A DNA stretch of 10,240 bases. Origin: Desulfobacula sp. (lineage in GTDB: Bacteria; Desulfobacterota; Desulfobacteria; Desulfobacterales; Desulfobacteraceae). The notes beneath the pieces are model-generated. The model searched no databases. It was not told where the DNA came from and saw nothing but the letters and a program-made list of their open reading frames with translations. The translations under genes and the position numbers were made by a program. The stretch spans positions 1 to 10,240 of the forward strand of contig JABIYQ010000044.1 in NCBI GenBank assembly GCA_018702715.1, read 5' to 3'. Shown in pieces: positions 7,463-10,240 of this stretch. Position 1 is the first letter of the stretch. Every line of letters starts with the position of its first letter.

Positions 7463-8215
7463 ACCCAACACAGACTTACCGATATGCTCAAAGCAAAAGA
7501 TGGAGACTTTTTTATTTCAGACTGGCTGAGAAACAGAAATACAGTCGAGTTTTTGGGAATATGGGAGCGCATCTATAACTCTGATTTTAATTATGGCGAA
7601 TATGCCATAATTAGAAACCAGGCCGGGCTGAATAATTATAAGATCAGTGTGAAAGAGTGGACAGCCAAAACAAATGTAATAGGGTTGAAGGCAAAAGCAG
7701 GTATATATGGTGGTACTTATGCGCACAAAGATATTGCTTTTGAATTTGGAATGTGGATTAGCGCGGAGTTCAAAATATATCTTATTAAGGAGTTTCAGCG
7801 TCTTAAGGAGAATGAGTACTAGCAACTCGGCTGGGATATTAAACGCAATCTGGCAAAAATCAACTACTGCATTCATACTGATGCGATTAAAGAAAATCTT
7901 ATTCCCTTGCAAGTGACAAAGAGTCAGATCAATAATATTTACGCAAGTGAAGCCGATATCCTTAATGTTGCTCTGTTTGGCAAAACAGCAAAACAATGGC
8001 GGGATGAAAATCCTGCCCGGAAAGGAAATATTCGTGATTATGCCAATATCTCTCAACTAGTGTGTCTTTCTAATCTGGAAAACATCAATGCCCTTTTTAT
8101 CAATGAAGGAGTTATGCAAAAAGAGCGACTGAAAAAATTAAATACTATTGCTATCCATCAGATGAAACTTCTGATTGCCGATCATGGCATAGAAAAATTG
8201 GGAGAGGGCAAATAA
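7463..8215 (+). pseudogene. KilA-N domain protein, 5'-truncated and split by an in-frame TAG
   Basis: KilA-N is a DNA-binding-type domain found in phage antirepressor-like and mobile-element proteins. From about 7475 the frame reads LTDMLKAKDGDFFISDWLRN, NTVEFLGIW, GGTYAHKDIAFEFGMWIS and LIKEFQRLKENEY, a typical KilA-N domain lacking roughly its first 20 residues. TAG follows at 7820-7822. The same frame continues for 130 codons with the usual C-terminal half (QLGWDIKRNLAKINY, IHTDAIKENLIP, ASEADILNVALFGKTAKQWR, GNIRDYANISQLVCLSNLEN) and ends with TAA at 8213-8215. Only one base change is needed to restore it. The upstream half could start at GTG 7448 (124 aa) and the downstream half at TTG 7907 (102 aa), but neither has a good ribosome binding site. 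The 5' end is fused in frame to the hsdS remnant. I read it as a recent pseudogene; TAG readthrough is the less likely alternative. Confidence 0.8.
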
Positions 8216-8250
8216 TGGCTTTACATCCGGATTTTCCTGATTCTCCCCAC
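8215..8250 (+). pseudogene. Restriction/helicase subunit remnant, first ~12 codons only
   Basis: The ATG overlaps the KilA-N stop (TAATG) and the frame starts MALHPDFPDSPH. This resembles the start of large DEAD/DEAH-helicase restriction subunits associated with hsdMS genes, which begin LHPxFPxSPYxIL followed by RWFPADE. After His12 (8248-8250) the similarity stops abruptly. The frame then reads antisense to the neighbouring transporter and ends at a TAG near 8340. A deletion has therefore probably removed nearly the whole gene with a breakpoint at about 8250. The match is only 12 residues, recognised from memory, so the gene identity is tentative; the stop-start overlap supports that an operon gene began here. 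Confidence 0.5.
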
Positions 8251-8277
8251 GGTGGATGTCAAGCAAGTTGTCACCCT

Positions 8278-9165
8278 TCAGCGTCGATTTACAAGGTATA
8301 TCCCTGTCCCTACAAGCACAAGAGCACAAACAAGATATAGGGTTATCTGCTCGTTTAGAAATACTGCCCCGGCAATTACCCCGAAAATGGGCGTTAAAAA
8401 AGTGAATGAAGCAAGTCTTGATACTGCATAATTGCTGATCAACCAAAACCAGGCAATATAGGTGATAAAGGCAATCCAGACAATTTGGTAAAAAAGGCTG
8501 CCCATAACTAATGGCGATATGTTTACAATACCCGGCTCACCATATGCTACGGAAAAAAAGGGAAGAAACAGAGCAGAAACACCAAGCTGGTATAAAAGCG
8601 TTTTGCTGGGTGCAATTAAAGCAAGGGGACTTGCTTTAATAACAACAGTTGTTGCGCCCCAGAAAACAGCCGCCAGGATCAGCATGATGTCTCCTATAAG
8701 CATTTGTTTAGTGGGCAAATTTAAAGATTCATTGAATGCGACAATAATACCTATAAAAGCCAGACAAAGGCCAAGTACCTGGATCCTTTTGAGTTTTTCT
8801 CCAGGAATGAAGCGCTGCGCACCCAAGGCTACAATAAATGGTGATGTGTTTAAAAAAATGACTGCCCTTGATGCATTTGTGAAATCAAGACCCCAGTAAA
8901 TCAAAATAAATTCTACTGAAAAAAGAAGGCCAATAACAATTCCCCACCAAAGGGTGTTATCTTTTGCCAAAACAGGAATATGACGCAGTTTCATCCATAT
9001 CAACACCAGTATGGTTGCACCGATTGACCGAATACCTGCCTGGAGCACAGGAGGGACACTTGAAATTGCAACCTTGATGGCCACTTGATTAAAACCCCAG
9101 CTTGCACAGAGGATTATAAGCAGTGCCACTCCCTTAAAATCTAAAACAGCGTTTTTGGATTTCAT
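8278..9165 (-). CDS. EamA-domain drug/metabolite transporter (DMT superfamily)
   Basis: An inner-membrane permease of about ten transmembrane helices arranged as two EamA repeats, roughly residues 10-140 and 150-290. The first repeat begins with the typical CASWGFNQVAIK and VLQAGIRSIGATIL segments. The second begins near LAAVFWGATTVVIK, and the end holds LTPIFGVIAGAVFLNEQ followed by the last helix and a short basic tail (NRR). I chose the ATG at 9165 (295 residues), which places the start just before helix 1, as usual for the family. Its ribosome binding site is weak. A TTG at 9216 has AAGGA five bases upstream (9222-9226) and would add 17 mostly hydrophobic residues. The substrate (amino acids, metabolites or drugs) cannot be predicted. 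The gene converges on the truncated restriction locus. Confidence 0.9.
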   Translation of the reverse strand: MKSKNAVLDFKGVALLIILCASWGFNQVAIKVAISSVPPVLQAGIRSIGATILVLIWMKLRHIPVLAKDNTLWWGIVIGLLFSVEFILIYWGLDFTNASRAVIFLNTSPFIVALGAQRFIPGEKLKRIQVLGLCLAFIGIIVAFNESLNLPTKQMLIGDIMLILAAVFWGATTVVIKASPLALIAPSKTLLYQLGVSALFLPFFSVAYGEPGIVNISPLVMGSLFYQIVWIAFITYIAWFWLISNYAVSRLASFTFLTPIFGVIAGAVFLNEQITLYLVCALVLVGTGIYLVNRR

Positions 9166-9371
9166 ATTGTATTCAGGCCCGTAAAATGAATAAAAAGCAA
9201 GGATGTACAATAACAATTCTTTCCTTGCATCTTTTTTGAATTTTGTTATTAATCAGGAGATTAAACAACCAGGTTTCATTCTCAAAGAAAATTTTGGGTA
9301 GCTTATACTGTTTGAGCATATCGATTTAAAAAAAAACTGGAAAAGATTTGCTGAGGAGATAAAAATAAACG
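9166..9371. other. Divergent intergenic region between the transporter and the small gene
   Basis: This AT-rich stretch must contain the promoters of two divergently transcribed genes. A TATACT at 9304-9309 could serve as a plus-strand -10 box, but no good -35 is placed before it. A minus-strand TTGAGA followed 16 bases later by TAATCT (around 9260-9287) is an equally weak candidate. A strong GAGGAG (9353-9358) precedes the plus-strand gene. No operator-like palindrome was noticed. Confidence 0.3.
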
Positions 9372-9605
9372 ATGGCTATTTTTGAAAAATTTAAATTTAT
9401 CCGGAAACAGGAAGTTGCCTTTGCCAAAAAACTTCTTATTTGGAAATATGAAAAAACGGGCACACCTTTACCCGATGAAGCAGCAATATCTGCTCACGCA
9501 CAAAAAGTCGTGGACGATGCCCATATTATTGCAAACGAAAGCGGCAGCAATGTACTGGAAATTGTGAAAGACAAAATCAAAGATATAAAAAAGCTTATGA
9601 AATAG
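9372..9605 (+). CDS. Small hypothetical protein, 77 residues
   Basis: I do not recognise this family. The ATG at 9372 is preceded by GAGGAG (9353-9358), a good ribosome binding sequence though 13 bases away, and the frame ends with TAG. The product is hydrophilic and lysine-rich with no signal peptide or membrane segment. Its ends are basic: FEKFKFIRKQEVAFAKKLL at the start and VKDKIKDIKKLMK at the end. The middle is acidic and Ala-rich. It is probably mostly helical. Codon use looks like the neighbouring genes and the protein reads as genuinely coding. It lies between two EamA transporters and is followed 84 bases later by the second, so the two might share a transcript. No function can be assigned. 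Confidence 0.7.
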   Translation: MAIFEKFKFIRKQEVAFAKKLLIWKYEKTGTPLPDEAAISAHAQKVVDDAHIIANESGSNVLEIVKDKIKDIKKLMK

Positions 9606-9689
9606 TGTTTTGTTTGACTTATTAAACCTGTATGCGGGTTAAACGATAAAGATCAAATAAAAAAGGTTAATGCTAAAGAATTAAAACTT

Positions 9690-10240
9690 ATGAATAAGAA
9701 ATTAAAAACCCATGTTATTGTAGAACCCGACCGCACACAGGCATTCAGAGGCATTGGAATCCTGCTTCTTTCCGGATTAAGTTTTACCATAAGCATGTTG
9801 ATTGCAAGCCGGGCTCTTAAGGATGGAGTTGACCTGAATACTTCCAATGCAATACGTCATTGTGTGGCAACTGTTATTCTGATTATTTATCAAAAAGCCC
9901 GTTCCAGAAAAATAGGCTTACTTCCCCGGGAACGGTATATCAGTCTTGCACTCGGTATTGCGGTTTTTATGATGGGGGCTGGTTATCTGGGTGCCACACA
10001 ATATATTCCAATAAGTCTTGCTGTCCTTATCTTTTATACCTGCCCGTTTTTTGTTGCAATTATATCCAGATTTACAGAAAATGAACCCATAACACCCATG
10101 CGTCTGACAGCCATCATCCTTGCCTTTATCGGCCTTTCATTTGCTTTGAAAGTTCAAACAACAGGGGGGCTGCAAATCATTGGAATTTTGTACGCTATGG
10201 TTGCAGCCATTGGTTTTGCAAGCTTTGTTACAGTGAGCAG
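9690..10240 (+). CDS. EamA-domain DMT-superfamily transporter, N-terminal part (runs off window)
   Basis: The ATG at 9690 opens a frame that stays open to the last base (183 codons plus two bases), so about a third of a usual ~300-residue permease is missing. After a basic/acidic N-terminus (about 1-20) come hydrophobic segments. Helix 1 is about GIGILLLSGLSFTISMLIAS. Helix 2 is near CVATVILIIY. A pair follows around ISLALGIAVFMMGAGYLGAT and IPISLAVLIFYTCPFFVAII, the latter a classic EamA motif where the helix ends before a charged loop. Two more segments (LTAIILAFIGLSFAL and IIGILYAMVAAIGFASF) follow. The ribosome binding site is weak. It is on the opposite strand from the transporter at 8278-9165 and clearly different in sequence, so it is not a recent duplicate. 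Substrate unknown. Confidence 0.85.
   Translation, partial: MNKKLKTHVIVEPDRTQAFRGIGILLLSGLSFTISMLIASRALKDGVDLNTSNAIRHCVATVILIIYQKARSRKIGLLPRERYISLALGIAVFMMGAGYLGATQYIPISLAVLIFYTCPFFVAIISRFTENEPITPMRLTAIILAFIGLSFALKVQTTGGLQIIGILYAMVAAIGFASFVTVS

Noticed and set aside
7517..8056. A 179-codon minus-strand open frame opposite the KilA-N gene
   Set aside because: The plus strand matches a known family on both sides of the TAG; the antisense frame has no recognisable features.
8519..8899. A 126-codon plus-strand open frame
   Set aside because: It is antisense to the EamA transporter, whose membrane-protein pattern is unmistakable, so it is a shadow frame.
9621..9645. Imperfect inverted repeat (AACC ... 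GGTT) after the 77-residue gene as a terminator
   Set aside because: Only four continuous base pairs and no T run, so it is not supportable.
9653..10084. Minus- and plus-strand short frames overlapping the start of the last transporter
   Set aside because: The frame opened by ATG 9690 gives a continuous EamA-type membrane protein to the window end, so the others are shadows.

Overview
The window looks like the chromosome of a moderately AT-rich Gram-negative bacterium, most likely a sulfate-reducing Desulfobacterota close to the Desulfobacteraceae. This is an inference from gene content and protein style (Lon, an outer-membrane RlpA lipoprotein, a zinc-type GmhB phosphatase, a RecD2-type helicase and a DHH phosphoesterase next to one another). 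No rRNA, tRNA or other taxonomic marker is present.

Layout. Positions 1-4617 hold a compact plus-strand run: the C-terminal half of a Lon protease, an RlpA-like lipoprotein with a SPOR domain, a gmhB-type HAD phosphatase, and a RecD2-like helicase that starts on the base after the gmhB stop. A DHH-family phosphoesterase (4671-5588, minus) converges on the helicase, with a weak hairpin terminator between them. Positions 5589-6243 contain no convincing complete gene: one protein-like orphan reading frame (5754-5978), an inverted repeat, and a small group of TGCGG repeats.

Positions 6244-8250 are the accessory part, which I read as the decayed remains of a restriction-modification operon. In order it holds a 34-codon in-frame remnant of a type I methyltransferase (hsdM start and stop kept, middle lost), an intact rhuM-family gene, the first ~35 codons of a specificity gene (hsdS) broken by TGA where the family has Trp, a KilA-N-domain gene fused to that hsdS fragment and split by an in-frame TAG, and the first ~12 codons of a restriction/helicase subunit. 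The surviving stop-start overlaps (TGA-TC-ATG, TAATG, TAATG) still show the old coupled operon. RhuM is the only member without an obvious lesion.

Positions 8278-10240 return to ordinary genes: an EamA/DMT-family transporter on the minus strand, a 77-residue protein of unknown function on the plus strand, and the first two thirds of a second EamA/DMT transporter running off the end. No CRISPR array, tRNA, rRNA, intact transposase or integrase was seen.
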